Notes under the pieces: model-generated
Told to the model about the DNA's origin: nothing
Seen by the model: the letters and a program-made list of their open reading frames with translations, nothing else
Database searches by the model: none
Made by a program: the position numbers and the translations under genes
NCBI RefSeq assembly: GCF_001676615.1
Contig: NZ_LYXZ01000004.1
Location: 1 to 64,000, forward strand
DNA from: Labrys sp. WJW
GTDB taxonomy: Bacteria > Pseudomonadota > Alphaproteobacteria > Rhizobiales > Labraceae
Direction: 5' to 3'
DNA length: 64,000 nucleotides
Shown here: piece after piece, positions 56,540 to 64,000 of the stretch
Numbering within the stretch: the stretch's first letter is position 1
Layout: every line of letters begins with the position of its first letter

Positions 56540-57142
56540 TCAATTGGCTTCGGCAATCGGTTTGAGCTTGTCGAGGAAGGGTTTCACCACCTCGGCATTG
56601 CCGGGAAGGGGAGTCAAGGCTTGCAGAGAGGCAAACTGCTCGTCGAGCTGCTGCAGCGCTTCCTTCTTCTTTTCGGGAGTGAGGCTTTGGTCCGCCTCGA
56701 TCTCGGCCCGTGCCTTGGCCTTGTCTGCCTCGGGATCGTTCTGGCCGCTGTCGGCGGCGCCGTTATTGTCGGGGACATCGGCCTGATAGGCCAGCATCAC
56801 CGAGTTGGTGACGATATCGAGCGCATCGAGATCCTTGAAATCATATTTGGCCAGGATCGCATCGGTGCGTGTCTTGGCTTCGGCGATGTCCTGGAATGCC
56901 GGCAGGGAGGCCACCGGATCGTCGCCGGGCGTGTCGGAACGGTCGCCATATTTCTTGGTGAGATCGGCGGCAAGGACCGTCAACTCGGCGCGGGCGGCAA
57001 TGAATTTCTCCACCATCGGCGCGGTCAGCTTGACCTGGTCGTCGCTCGCACCGGCCGGACCGACCAGGAAACAGGCCGATAGAGCCAGGCCCGAAGCAAG
57101 ACATAGGCGGCGGGCGAATTGCCTGAAGGTGGAAGCGTGCAT
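56540..57142 (-). CDS. Exported hypothetical protein
   Basis: A 200-residue protein with a signal peptide (FARRLCLASGLALSACFLVGPAGA, cleavage near residue 31-33) and a helical, charged mature part (EADKAKARAEIEADQSLTPEKKKEALQQLDEQFASL). A cysteine occurs in the signal region but not in a clear lipobox. I do not recognise the function. ATG 57142 lies five bases beyond the nadK stop, so the two are likely co-transcribed. Confidence 0.75.
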   Translation of the reverse strand: MHASTFRQFARRLCLASGLALSACFLVGPAGASDDQVKLTAPMVEKFIAARAELTVLAADLTKKYGDRSDTPGDDPVASLPAFQDIAEAKTRTDAILAKYDFKDLDALDIVTNSVMLAYQADVPDNNGAADSGQNDPEADKAKARAEIEADQSLTPEKKKEALQQLDEQFASLQALTPLPGNAEVVKPFLDKLKPIAEAN

Positions 57143-57147
57143 GTCGG

Positions 57148-57927
57148 CTACCAATCGAATTGCTCGCGCAGGATGCGTTCGTCGAGCGAATGCCCCGGAT
57201 CATGCAGCATGACGAGGTCTTGCGACGAATCCATGGCTATCTCGACGCGCTGCACGTCCTTGACCTCGACATTGTCGCCGACCGCATTGACCGGCCGTTT
57301 GGCCGGCTCCAGCACTTCTATGGTGACGCGCGCGCGCTGCGGCAGGATGGCACCGCGCCAGCGGCGAGGGCGAAACGCCGAGATCGGGGTGAGCGCCAGC
57401 AGGGGCGCCTCCAGGGGCAGGATCGGACCGTTGGCTGACAGATTATAGGCGGTCGATCCGGCAGGCGTCGCTACGATCAGGCCATCGCAGATCAGGCTCT
57501 CCAGCCGGACATGCTCATCGATCGAAATCCTCAGCTTGGCTGCCTGGAAACGGGCGCGCAGCAGCGACACCTCGTTGATGGCGTAGGATTTCGATGCCTG
57601 GCCTCGCGTGTCGACCGCGCACATCGCAAGCGGATGCACCACGCTGCGCCGGGCCTTGGCCAAGCGGTCATGCAGGTCGTTTTCGCGGAACTCGTTCATC
57701 AGGAAGCCGACGGAGCCACGATTCATGCCGTAAATCGGAAGCTTGCGGCCCATCAGTCTGTGCAATGTCTGCAGCATGAGGCCATCACCGCCGAGAGCGA
57801 CGACAACCTCCGCCTCCTCGATCGGGACGTTGCCATAGCGGTCCGTGAGCGACTTGAGCGCCTTGCGTGCCGAAGCGGTCGCGGTGGCCACGAAGGCGAT
57901 CTTATCGAAATGGTGTTTGCTGGTCAC
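57148..57927 (-). CDS. nadK: NAD kinase
   Basis: Phosphorylates NAD+ to NADP+; 259 residues. The catalytic GGDG is in [15 protein letters not shown], followed by [12 protein letters not shown], the NE motif in [12 protein letters not shown], and [23 protein letters not shown] 57927 is chosen because [21 protein letters not shown] is the usual family N-terminus; the frame is open back to 58203, but those residues look non-conserved. Confidence 0.92.
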   Translation of the reverse strand: MTSKHHFDKIAFVATATASARKALKSLTDRYGNVPIEEAEVVVALGGDGLMLQTLHRLMGRKLPIYGMNRGSVGFLMNEFRENDLHDRLAKARRSVVHPLAMCAVDTRGQASKSYAINEVSLLRARFQAAKLRISIDEHVRLESLICDGLIVATPAGSTAYNLSANGPILPLEAPLLALTPISAFRPRRWRGAILPQRARVTIEVLEPAKRPVNAVGDNVEVKDVQRVEIAMDSSQDLVMLHDPGHSLDERILREQFDW

Positions 57928-58112
57928 GAATGGAATCGCAATGGGAATGTTCGCTGGACCAGGGCAAGCCCGGGTCGATGGGTAAGGCAGGCGACGCATG
58001 CCCGGCGCCAGCCTATCGCGAAAAAATGCCGGCTGCCAATGCTCAAAGCATCTTGCGATCGGCAGAGGCAGCTGGAACTGCATAGACGGTTCCCCAAGCA
58101 TGGGCGGGGCAT

Positions 58113-58144
58113 AAGAAAACGCCGCACTGACGATCAGTGCGGCG
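58113..58144 (-). terminator. Rho-independent terminator after rne
   Basis: On the minus strand CGCCGCACTGA and TCAGTGCGGCG form an 11-bp stem with a 3-base loop, followed by TTTTCTT. It lies ~150 bases downstream of the rne stop and separates rne from nadK. The rest of the 57928-58290 interval holds no gene I can support. Confidence 0.85.
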
Positions 58145-58290
58145 CCTCTAAACACGCTTGAGAACCCTGCTGTCAGGCACAGCACCTCGAATCGTAAAGC
58201 CACTCTGGCCTGTGGTCGGAACGGCCCGGAAACGAGGGGACGAAACAGAGGGTGTTCAGCCGCGAACGCCCTCTGCTCACGTCGATCACA

Positions 58291-60972
58291 TCATTTCTTC
58301 GACCACCATCCGGCCTTCTTCGGCTTGGCCGGATCGACGGCGTCGACATAGACATAGGCGGAAGGGTTGGACACCACGACTTCGCGCGCCGCGGCAGATG
58401 CCACAGCTTCCTGAACGGGCTCCGGCTCGGCGACTGGAGCCGGTGCCGGGGGCTGCTCAGCCTGAACGGGCTCGGCCTCCGGAGCAGGGACCGGCGTAGG
58501 CTCGCTCTCCGCTTCGGTCTTGATCGCTACCTGCTTGCGACCCCGGCGCTTGGGCTTCGGCTTTTCCTCGACGACCGCCTCGGGTGCGACCTCGGCGACG
58601 GCGGGGGCCTCGACGGCTTCTGCTGCCACGGCTTCAACGGTCGCGACTTCAGAAGCAGAAGCCTCGGCTGCGGGCGCTTCGGCTTCGTCAACGGCCGGCG
58701 TCTCCACCTCGGCCTCGCGGCGACCGCCACGACGCCCGCGGCGGCGGCGCTTGCCGGCATCGGCACTCTCATCTTCGCTCGGTGCGGCCGCTTCGGCGGC
58801 CGGAGGCGTTGTCACCTCCTCGGCGACGGGGGACTCGGCGGTGACCTGCTCGGCAGCCGGCGCAGCATCCTCGCCTTCACCTTCGCTTTCACCCTCGTTT
58901 TCATTGGCGGCGTTCTGTGCATCCGCCTCGGTGCCGGTGCCATTACCCCGACGGCGGCGACGGCGGCGGCGGCGCTTGCGCCCGCCTTCCCCGCCTTCGG
59001 CTTCGCCATCGGCGGCCTGATGGCGCGGCTTGCGGCCGCCCTCGGCCTCCTTTTCCTCCTCCTCGTCGGCTTCGACTTCGATCTCGGCTTCGGCCACTTC
59101 TTCGGCCGGCGGGAAGGAATCGACCTGGACCGTGGTCGCCACGGGGCGGGGTTCCAGCGGCGTGGCGATATCGCCGCGCTCGATCAGGTAGTTCTGGTTG
59201 CCCACGATGGTCTCATCGGCGCTGACCGTGATCGAGACGCCGAAACGAGCCTCAAGCGCGTAGAGATGGCCACGCTTGTGGTTGAGCACGTAGAGCGCGG
59301 TGGCCGTCCGGGTGCGCAGCACCAGATTGTGCGTGGCGCTCTTGAGAAGCTGGTCTTCCAGGGCGCGCAGGATGTGCAGCGCCACCGAGGTAACGGAGCG
59401 GACATGGCCGCTGCCGCCGCAATGGGCGCATACTTCGGTGGAAGATTCCAGCACGCCGGTGCGGATACGCTGGCGCGACATCTCCATCAGGCCGAAATGC
59501 GAGATGCGGCCGACCTGGATGCGGGCCCTGTCGTTCTTCAGGCAATCCTTGAGCTTGCGCTCGACCGAGCGGTTGTTGCGGCTCTCGTCCATGTCGATGA
59601 AATCGATGACGATCAGGCCGGCAAGGTCGCGCAGGCGCAGCTGGCGGGAGATTTCCTCCGCCGCTTCGAGATTGGTCTTGAGGGCGGTGTCCTCGATATT
59701 GTGCTCGCGCGTGGCGCGGCCCGAGTTGACGTCGATCGAAACCAGCGCCTCGGTCTGGTTGATGACGATGTAGCCGCCCGATTTCAGGCTGACGGAGGGC
59801 GAGAACATCGCATCGAGCTGGGCTTCCACGCCGAAACGCTGGAACAGCGGCGCCGCCTCGCGATAGGCCTGCACGTTCTTGGCATGGCTCGGCATGAGCA
59901 TGCGCATGAAGTCCTTGGCCTCGCGATAGCCCTCATCGCCGGCGACGATCACCTCGTCGATATCCTTGTTGTAGAGGTCGCGGATCGAGCGCTTGATCAG
60001 CGAGCCCTCTTCATAGACGAGCGTCGGAGCCGCGGATTTCAGCGTGAGATCACGCACGTTCTCCCACAGGCGCAGCAGATATTCGAAGTCGCGCTTGATC
60101 TCGACCTTGGTGCGCGAGGCACCGGCCGTGCGCAGGATCACACCCATGCCATCAGGCACGTCGAGTTCGCCGGCCACGGCCTTCAGGCGCTTGCGGTCGA
60201 CGGCATTGGTGATCTTGCGGGAGATGCCGCCGCCACGGGCGGTGTTGGGCATCAGCACCGAATAGCGGCCGGCGAGCGAAAGATAGGTGGTGAGGGCAGC
60301 GCCCTTGTTGCCGCGCTCTTCCTTGACGACCTGGACCAACAGCACCTGGCGACGCTTGATCACTTCCTGGATCTTGTACTGCTTGCGGGGGCGGGAGACA
60401 CGCTCGGGGATGTCGTCGGCGACATCCCCGCCGCCGAGTGCCTCGACATGCTCCTCGTCGGAGCCGGAGCCGACCTCGACGATTCCGCCCGAACCGCCTT
60501 CCTCGCCGGTGCTGTCCTCGGACGCTTCAGGCTCGGGCGCAGAAGCGACGACGGCAGCCGTCTCGGCTTCCGCGGCCTCGGTGCGGTTCTGGCCGCGCCC
60601 ACGGCGACGGCGCGAACCGCTCCGGCGTCCTTCGCTCGCGCCATTGGCGTTGCCGTTTTCCTCGTCTTCATCCTCGTCGCGATGCGAGCGCTGTTCCTCG
60701 GCCAGCAAGGCCAGGCGATCGGCAACGGGGATCTGATAGTAGTCGGGATGAATTTCCGAGAAGGCGAGGAAGCCATGGCGGTTGCCGCCATATTCCACGA
60801 AGGCCGCCTGAAGGGACGGTTCAACGCGGGTAACCTTGGCAAGATAGATATTGCCGCGCAGCTGCTTGCGATTGGCTGCCTCGAAGTCAAACTCCTCGAC
60901 GCGATTGCCGCGGACCACCACGACCCGGGTTTCCTCCGGGTGGGCGGCGTCGATCAACATTTTGTTGGCCAT
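58291..60972 (-). CDS. rne: Ribonuclease E/G family endoribonuclease
   Basis: Main endoribonuclease of mRNA decay and rRNA/tRNA processing; 893 residues. The S1 domain (residues ~35-220) is split by an acidic and Arg-rich low-complexity insert of about 100 residues, usual in alphaproteobacteria. The DNase I-like subdomain keeps both metal-binding aspartates (SIDVNSGR and VIDFIDMDE), and the Zn-link is CAHCGGSG. The C-terminal ~270 residues are low-complexity, acidic with RRRRR blocks, and probably scaffold the degradosome; it ends AGWWSKK. ATG 60972 is preceded by an A-rich AGAGAAAATAATA. Confidence 0.96.
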   Translation of the reverse strand: MANKMLIDAAHPEETRVVVVRGNRVEEFDFEAANRKQLRGNIYLAKVTRVEPSLQAAFVEYGGNRHGFLAFSEIHPDYYQIPVADRLALLAEEQRSHRDEDEDEENGNANGASEGRRSGSRRRRGRGQNRTEAAEAETAAVVASAPEPEASEDSTGEEGGSGGIVEVGSGSDEEHVEALGGGDVADDIPERVSRPRKQYKIQEVIKRRQVLLVQVVKEERGNKGAALTTYLSLAGRYSVLMPNTARGGGISRKITNAVDRKRLKAVAGELDVPDGMGVILRTAGASRTKVEIKRDFEYLLRLWENVRDLTLKSAAPTLVYEEGSLIKRSIRDLYNKDIDEVIVAGDEGYREAKDFMRMLMPSHAKNVQAYREAAPLFQRFGVEAQLDAMFSPSVSLKSGGYIVINQTEALVSIDVNSGRATREHNIEDTALKTNLEAAEEISRQLRLRDLAGLIVIDFIDMDESRNNRSVERKLKDCLKNDRARIQVGRISHFGLMEMSRQRIRTGVLESSTEVCAHCGGSGHVRSVTSVALHILRALEDQLLKSATHNLVLRTRTATALYVLNHKRGHLYALEARFGVSITVSADETIVGNQNYLIERGDIATPLEPRPVATTVQVDSFPPAEEVAEAEIEVEADEEEEKEAEGGRKPRHQAADGEAEGGEGGRKRRRRRRRRRGNGTGTEADAQNAANENEGESEGEGEDAAPAAEQVTAESPVAEEVTTPPAAEAAAPSEDESADAGKRRRRGRRGGRREAEVETPAVDEAEAPAAEASASEVATVEAVAAEAVEAPAVAEVAPEAVVEEKPKPKRRGRKQVAIKTEAESEPTPVPAPEAEPVQAEQPPAPAPVAEPEPVQEAVASAAAREVVVSNPSAYVYVDAVDPAKPKKAGWWSKK

Positions 60973-61759
60973 TATTATTTTCTCTCTGGCAAGCGCGGCC
61001 GGGGTCATGCGCGACGGGGCTGCTGGCGACGAACACCGATACAGCCCTGCCGATGCGGCAGGCGCTTGCTCTGTTGGCTGGGACAAGGCTCGATGAGGGG
61101 CGAATGGTATGTCCCGAAGGCGAAAGCGGCAGTGTTCGTGCAAACCGCTCGGGGAGTGCACGCTGCATCACTTCTCGACGTCCGGGGGATGCTGTTGTTT
61201 GCATCGCTCCATCACCGGGTTCGGGTCTCGGGACTGCTCCCGGGACGGCGCTCTCGGTCGATGGGCGGGACGGGATATCCGACCGGCGCTCGCGCCGATC
61301 CGGATCGCTGGGCGATCCGCACGCCACCCGTGATTCTCCTTATCCTCTAAGGACACATCAGCAGCCGGATAACCTCGGCTTGGCCGGCACCGCATACGAT
61401 CGTCACGCTTTCACGGCGCAACCGGTCTGCAGGGACCATTCTGATGCTCGAATTCGGCATGGTCGGAGAACCATTCGAGAGCAAATTCGTTTTATCGAGT
61501 TCTTGTTCGATTTGGCAAGGATTTCCGTTGGCTGTTGCAGGAAGGACACGCAGAACATCGGGTCTGCGTTAACGTCGGAGATACCCTTCGAGGCCTTCAT
61601 CATTGTTTCGCCACTTCCAAGCGGATATTGGCAAGGCCGGATTTCGCGCCGGACCCAGCCTTTCCGCGGACGGGGAGCCGCGGCCGGGCATGCCAGGCGG
61701 AATTTCGATATGCCGGGCACCGGCAGGCGTGACAGCCGTGTTCGGCGGGAAAACTGGAG
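60973..61759. other. Long intergenic region: rne leader and promoter region of the amidase gene
   Basis: About 790 bases between divergent rne and the amidase. Open frames here lack family resemblance or ribosome sites, so I call no gene. Two adjacent stems, CGGCGC/GCGCCG (61284-61297) and GGATCGC/GCGATCC (61302-61318), and a small CTGCCG/CGGCAG hairpin lie in the likely rne 5' leader; the 15 bases before the rne ATG are A-rich. RNase E genes elsewhere use long leaders for autoregulation, so this is a plausible but untested case. Confidence 0.5.
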
Positions 61760-63082
61760 ATGATGGGCGGAATGAGGCTCGCCGCGATTGGCATGCTGGT
61801 CTTGTTAGGGATGGGGCAGGCCCAGATGAGCCATGCCGCCCAAGGTCCCGTTGCACCCCCTGCCACGGCCGAACCCGCAGTGACACCGCCACCCGCGGCA
61901 GTGGCGTCGTCGTCCCTGACGGCCAGTGACGCAAGGCTGGCGGGTGACGACAAGCGCACCCGCCTGATCGTCGATCTTCACGGTTCCGTGAACGAGCTGA
62001 ATTTCCGCGTCTTCGTGTTGCCCGATCCCTATCGCGTGGTGGTGGATCTGCCGCAGATCGAGTTTGGCATGCCGCCGGAGACCGGCAAGCAGGGGCGCGG
62101 CGTGGTGAGCGCCTATCGGTTCGGCCTGATCGCGCCCGGGAAATCCCGCATCGTCCTGGACCTGACCGAGCCGGCAGCCGTGGACAAATCCTTCCTCCTC
62201 GACGCGCTGGACGATCAGCCAGCGCGGCTGGTGATCGATCTCGTCAAGACGGACAGGGCTGCCTTCCTGCGCACGGCCGCGAGCCAGAAGAGTTCGGACA
62301 TGAGTGCGCACCCGCAGCCGTCCTCGCCGCCGCTCCTGCCGGAAAGCCAGCCCGGCCGGCCCGTGGTCGTGGTCGATCCCGGCCATGGCGGCATCGACAT
62401 GGGTGCGACCTCCAAATCCGGCGAGCAGGAAAAGACCATCGTGCTTGAATTCGCCAAACGGCTCGCCGACAAGATCAACGAGACGGGGCGCTACCGGGCC
62501 GTGCTGACCCGTGACGGCGATACCTTCATCTCGCTGGCCGGCCGCGTGCAGTTCGCACGCGCCAACCGCGCCTCGCTGTTCATCTCGGTGCATGCCGACA
62601 CCCTGCACGATCCGTTCGGCGTCAGGGGAGCTACGATCTACACGCTCTCGGACCGGGCCTCCGATGCCGAATCGGCTCGTTATGCCGAGCAGGAGAACAA
62701 GGCCGACGCGATCGCGGGCGTTGACCTTGCATCGGAGCCTGGCGATGTCGCCGATATCCTGATCGACCTCACGCGGCGCGAAACCAAATCCTTCTCCAAC
62801 GGCTTTGCCAAGGTCCTGATCGACCAGTTCCAGGCCGCAGCCACGCTGAACAAGAACCCGCACCGCTCGGCTGGCTTCAAGGTGCTGACGGCTCCCGACA
62901 TTCCCTCGGTGCTGCTGGAGCTCGGCTATCTGTCGAGCCGGGACGACGTGAAGCTCCTGACCTCCGATGATTGGCGCAACCGGGCGGCCGATGCCGTCGT
63001 GACGGCGATCGATGGCTTCTTCCAGCAGCGCCGCGCCAACCAGCCGGCAGCCTCCAGCGGTTCTGCGCCGGCAACGCCCTGA
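61760..63082 (+). CDS. N-acetylmuramoyl-L-alanine amidase, AmiC-like
   Basis: Periplasmic zinc amidase that cleaves peptidoglycan cross-bridges during cell separation; 440 residues. A signal peptide is followed by an AMIN domain (residues ~60-170, TRLIVDLHGSVNELNFRVFVLPDPYRVVVDLP) that targets the division site, a linker, and the amidase_3 domain with zinc ligands in VVVDPGHGGIDMGA, KTIVLEFAKRLADKI and LFISVHADT, and the catalytic Glu in SVLLELGYLS. Three close ATGs exist (61760, 61763, 61772). It pairs functionally with the PBP1A gene downstream. Confidence 0.93.
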   Translation: MMGGMRLAAIGMLVLLGMGQAQMSHAAQGPVAPPATAEPAVTPPPAAVASSSLTASDARLAGDDKRTRLIVDLHGSVNELNFRVFVLPDPYRVVVDLPQIEFGMPPETGKQGRGVVSAYRFGLIAPGKSRIVLDLTEPAAVDKSFLLDALDDQPARLVIDLVKTDRAAFLRTAASQKSSDMSAHPQPSSPPLLPESQPGRPVVVVDPGHGGIDMGATSKSGEQEKTIVLEFAKRLADKINETGRYRAVLTRDGDTFISLAGRVQFARANRASLFISVHADTLHDPFGVRGATIYTLSDRASDAESARYAEQENKADAIAGVDLASEPGDVADILIDLTRRETKSFSNGFAKVLIDQFQAAATLNKNPHRSAGFKVLTAPDIPSVLLELGYLSSRDDVKLLTSDDWRNRAADAVVTAIDGFFQQRRANQPAASSGSAPATP

Positions 63083-63332
63083 ACATTCGGTCGCGGCTTT
63101 CGCAGAACGGGTTCCCGCAGGGGTCTTGCACAGGCATGTTGCGGGGGAGCCGCAGTTTCTCCACAAAAGCCCTGCAAAAGCGTCGAGGTGCAGTTGCCGC
63201 GCTTGGGTTCGACTGGCCTGGCATGTTAGATGTCAAACGAATGTGCCGGGGCTGCCGGTATGAAAACGAACGGCTTTGGCCCAAACCCGGCAATGGCAGG
63301 GCAGGGAAGATATTGCCGATGAAAGCGTTGTG

Positions 63333-64000
63333 ATGAGACTTTTCGTTCGGTTCCTTGGATTTTTGTTCACAACGGCATCGATGTTGTTCCTTGTCGGGGG
63401 ATCGTTCGTGGCCCTCTATGTCTGGGCCAACACACGCGACTTGCCCGATACCGCAGCGCTCAAGGATTACGAACCACCGGTCATGACCCGCGTGCACGCG
63501 GGCGATGGCGCGCTCCTGGCCGAATATGCCCGCCAGCGCCGCCTCTATCTGCCGATCGAGGTGATGCCGCCGCTCCTGATCCACGCTTTCATGTCGGCGG
63601 AAGACAATGATTTCTACAATCATGTCGGCATCGACCCCAAGGGCGTGCTGCGCGCGCTGATTGCCAATGTCACGCATAAGGGCCGCCGCCAGCAGGGGGC
63701 ATCGACCATCACGCAGCAGGTCGCCAAGAACTTCTTCCTCGCGCCCGACCAGAACATCGTGCGCAAGATCAAGGAGGCCATCCTGGCCCTGCGGATGGAG
63801 CAGACCTATTCCAAGGACAAGATCCTCGAGCTCTATCTGAACGAGATCTATCTGGGCATGGGCAATTACGGCGTGGCCGCCGCTGCCCTCAATTATTTCG
63901 GCAAATCGGTCGACGAACTCGGCGTCGCCCAGGTCGCCTATCTCGCCGCCCTGCCGAAGGGGCCGAACAACTACAATCCGATCCGCAATCACGATGCGGC
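63333..64000 (+). CDS. mrcA: Penicillin-binding protein 1A (3' end outside window)
   Basis: Bifunctional class A PBP; the window keeps the first 222 codons. A short cytoplasmic N-terminus and one transmembrane helix (LGFLFTTASMLFLVGGSFVALYVW) lead into the GT51 transglycosylase domain, with the catalytic glutamate in SAEDNDFYNHVGID and the conserved GASTITQQVAKNFFL and LNEIYLGMGNYGVAAAALNYFGK. The transpeptidase domain lies beyond the edge. ATG 63333 directly follows an in-frame GTG, which is an alternative start. Confidence 0.95.
   Translation, partial: MRLFVRFLGFLFTTASMLFLVGGSFVALYVWANTRDLPDTAALKDYEPPVMTRVHAGDGALLAEYARQRRLYLPIEVMPPLLIHAFMSAEDNDFYNHVGIDPKGVLRALIANVTHKGRRQQGASTITQQVAKNFFLAPDQNIVRKIKEAILALRMEQTYSKDKILELYLNEIYLGMGNYGVAAAALNYFGKSVDELGVAQVAYLAALPKGPNNYNPIRNHDA

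Noticed and set aside
57928..58203. N-terminal extension of NAD kinase by about 92 residues
   Set aside because: The frame is open, but the sequence lacks the conserved character of the rest and the usual family start is at [11 protein letters not shown]; it also approaches the rne terminator.
61053..61763. A 236-residue plus-strand open frame in the rne-amidase gap
   Set aside because: It has no ribosome site, no family resemblance, an irregular Arg-rich composition, and overlaps the amidase start; it is more likely leader DNA.

Overview
The window is a GC-rich, gene-dense chromosomal segment of an alphaproteobacterium, most likely of the order Hyphomicrobiales (Rhizobiales). The clues are the gene order: pdhBC/lpd/lipA, a Coq10-like protein, pncC and fused ispDF; hom-glpX; nuoA-N followed by birA and rnj; and a suf operon with two cysteine desulfurases. 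Tandem Irr-type iron control elements upstream of suf, and small families such as DUF1467, DUF2842 and DUF59, point the same way. The genus cannot be fixed from the sequence alone. The window holds no prophage, integrase, CRISPR array, rRNA or recognisable insertion sequence. It is mostly core metabolism.

Layout. 1-5.7 kb: pyruvate dehydrogenase E1-beta (cut by the window edge), E2, a small lipoprotein, E3 and lipoyl synthase. 5.7-8.6 kb: an apparent insert with a Pho-box-controlled alkaline phosphatase and a divergent-facing MarR-GNAT fusion regulator that has a perfect palindrome over its start. 8.7-17.1 kb: Coq10/RatA-like protein, pncC, ispDF, Ppx/GppA phosphatase, rlmE, homoserine dehydrogenase, glpX, a GNAT protein and a methyltransferase. 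17.5-21.1 kb: glycosyltransferase, an AtzG/AtzE-like pair whose amidase lacks its nucleophilic serine, a periplasmic ClpP-fold protein and tRNA-Asp. 21.5-39.5 kb: the complete 14-gene complex I operon (nuoA-N), then birA and ribonuclease J. 39.6-44.1 kb: patatin-like protein, ilvD, GNAT protein and a hydrolase. 44.3-52.8 kb: the suf Fe-S assembly operon behind two Irr boxes, then TfoX-like, DUF1467 and DsbA-like genes. 52.9-58.2 kb: DUF2842, heme A synthase, metY, a CoA-binding protein, an exported protein and NAD kinase. 58.3-64 kb: RNase E with a long leader, divergent from an AMIN/amidase_3 cell-wall amidase and the start of a class A penicillin-binding protein (cut by the window edge).

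How the genes work together. The PDH genes and lipA make and lipoylate the complex that feeds acetyl-CoA and NADH to central metabolism; complex I oxidises that NADH. The suf operon supplies the Fe-S clusters needed by complex I, LipA and IlvD, and the ICE boxes suggest that it responds to iron or heme status through Irr. Heme A synthase supplies terminal oxidase.

Non-coding structure is the most unusual layer. A ~100-bp two-hairpin repeat occurs five times, three of them around or inside the nuo cluster, and its first stem shows a compensatory base change. Three nested inverted-repeat elements share one architecture but have different sequences. There is also one long palindrome of a type seen widely in bacteria. 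I found no convincing new multi-gene system. The best single oddity is the nucleophile-less AtzE-like protein.
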